The position numbers and the translations under genes are program-made. Shown piece by piece: positions 63,220 to 64,000 of a stretch of DNA of 64,000 bases. The notes under the pieces were generated by a model that did no database searches, had not been told where the DNA came from, and saw only the letters and a list, made by a program, of their open reading frames with translations. Origin of the DNA: Bradyrhizobium sp. BRP22 (GTDB lineage Bacteria; Pseudomonadota; Alphaproteobacteria; Rhizobiales; Xanthobacteraceae); the NCBI RefSeq assembly GCF_020194175.1, contig NZ_JADYVX010000028.1, positions 1-64,000 of the forward strand, given 5' to 3'. Numbering within the stretch: position 1 is the first letter of the stretch; the number at the start of each line of letters is the position of its first letter.

Positions 63220-63594
63220 TCACTGTCCCTCCCGTTGCAGAGCGGCGACCGCAAAGCGCAGCGAGCGTTCATCGAGCACGATCCGTCCTGCCTTCCGAGC
63301 CGCCCACGCATAGACCGACAGCGGGAACGTGGCTTCGAACAGGATGTCGCGCTCGATACCCGAACCAAAGGGAAGCTCCATCGCCTCCATTTCAGCGAGA
63401 CTGAAGGAACCAAGCTCGGGTTCGCCGAGATCGGCGAGACCGAACAGGGTGTCGCCGTCCTCATCGAGCTCGGTCGCGAGCCAGGTGCCGATGCCAAGTG
63501 GGTTAAAGAACTTCACCACCGGCACGTGGTCTAGGCCGCGACGGCGACCGTTCGCGAGCAGACGCGCGCGCAAATCTTGCGTGAGCAGGATCAT
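63220..63594 (-). CDS. DUF2958-domain protein
   Basis: 124 residues starting MILLTQDLRARLLANGRRRG; continues PVVKFFNPLGIGTWLATELD, GLADLGEPELGSFSLAEMEA. Standard length for DUF2958, a family almost always beside ArdC-like anti-restriction genes. Overlaps the upstream gene by 4 bp (ATGA type). Confidence 0.92.
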   Translation of the reverse strand: MILLTQDLRARLLANGRRRGLDHVPVVKFFNPLGIGTWLATELDEDGDTLFGLADLGEPELGSFSLAEMEAMELPFGSGIERDILFEATFPLSVYAWAARKAGRIVLDERSLRFAVAALQREGQ

Positions 63595-64000
63595 GCCACC
63601 CTCCGCCCGTCTGACTGTTCGTCCTCGGACGGCTGGATCTCCGGCAAGAAGCCGAGGATGTAATCCGCGGCCTTACTGGCCTGGCTCGCAGCGCGCACGA
63701 TGGCCCGGTTGTCCTCGCGCATCGTCTCGAGCCATGAGCCAATGTAATCGGCATGACGCACCGTCGGCACGATGCCAAGCGAGGCACAAGAAAATGCGGC
63801 ACACAGTTCGGCGATCAACTCCTCGAAGGCGTATTTCGTGGTGCCGTATGAACCGCTGAGGTCGCGATTGAGGCGCGAAGAATGACCGCTGGCATGGCCA
63901 AGTTCATGGAGCGCCGTGCGGTGCCAATTGATCGGCTCGAAGTAGGCAGCCGGCGGCGGGACCTGCACATAATCTTCGGCCGGCACATAGAAGGCGCGAT
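63591..64000 (-). CDS. ardC: ArdC-like zincin metallopeptidase, 3' part (continues past the window)
   Basis: About 136 C-terminal residues are visible: FEPINWHRTALHELGHASGH carries the zinc motif HELGH, and YAFEELIAELCAAFSCASLG the second acidic region (EELIAE). Family knowledge: ArdC proteins combine an N-terminal ssDNA-binding domain with this C-terminal zincin domain and protect incoming DNA from restriction. The N-terminal half lies beyond 64000. Ends in overlap with DUF2958. Confidence 0.92.
   Translation of the reverse strand, partial: RAFYVPAEDYVQVPPPAAYFEPINWHRTALHELGHASGHSSRLNRDLSGSYGTTKYAFEELIAELCAAFSCASLGIVPTVRHADYIGSWLETMREDNRAIVRAASQASKAADYILGFLPEIQPSEDEQSDGRRVA

Noticed and set aside
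1..64000. CRISPR arrays, tRNA or rRNA genes
   Set aside because: No regularly spaced direct repeats and no recognisable tRNA or rRNA sequence were seen on either strand.

Overview
The window looks like a large part of an integrative and conjugative element (ICE) from a high-GC alphaproteobacterium, most likely Rhizobiales/Bradyrhizobium-like. This rests on the trb-type transfer cluster with its DUF2274, DUF3363-relaxase, DUF2285, DUF736, DUF2493, strawberry-notch, ParB, DUF2958 and ArdC-like partners, and on several small secreted proteins of a kind common in Bradyrhizobium. No integrase, attachment site, tRNA or rRNA gene is visible, so both ends of the element lie outside the window.

Layout. 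(1) About 1-6.3 kb: an accessory block with a possible RiPP system. A 68-codon gene and a radical SAM/SPASM maturase (GTGA overlap) run on the minus strand, converging on a plus-strand trio: a membrane-anchored protein, a small hydrophobic protein and an integral-membrane M48-like metalloprotease. An HNH nuclease gene follows. (2) 6.5-11.2 kb: a complete qatABCD anti-phage operon, with a frameshift in qatA. (3) 11.4-13.3 kb: an unknown gene and an XRE regulator/partner pair around a perfect palindrome. (4) 13.3-31.1 kb: conjugation machinery read on the minus strand (DUF2274, trbI-G-F-L-J-E-D-C-B, a CopG-like protein, traG, relaxase, traF peptidase, HTH protein, DUF2285 regulator). It is interrupted only by a plus-strand GSU2403-type nucleotidyltransferase gene with two palindromic operator-like sites. 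(5) 31.1-51.6 kb: variable cargo with two IS1182-type elements and one IS5-type remnant, an ABC binding protein/FAD monooxygenase/regulator locus, many small secreted or unknown proteins, and a solitary panD. (6) 51.7-64 kb: a leading-region-like block (DUF736, membrane protein, DUF2493, toprim, methylase-helicase, DUF6927, ParB, DUF2958, ArdC-type zincin, which runs off the end).

A notable global feature is the set of single-base run-length changes that break reading frames: six in the first 7.2 kb, more at about 41.3, 41.9, 48.4 and 50.2-50.4 kb, and one candidate at 60.6 kb. The conjugation backbone has essentially none. This could be decay of unselected cargo or residual homopolymer sequencing error; the two have very different consequences for whether the RiPP and Qat systems are active.

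Together the genes describe a mobile element that encodes its own mating pore, relaxase and coupling protein, carries phage defence (Qat, perhaps the HNH protein) and candidate anti-defence/early-transfer genes, and has a cargo bay between the DUF2285 regulator and DUF736 that has collected insertion sequences and metabolic genes.
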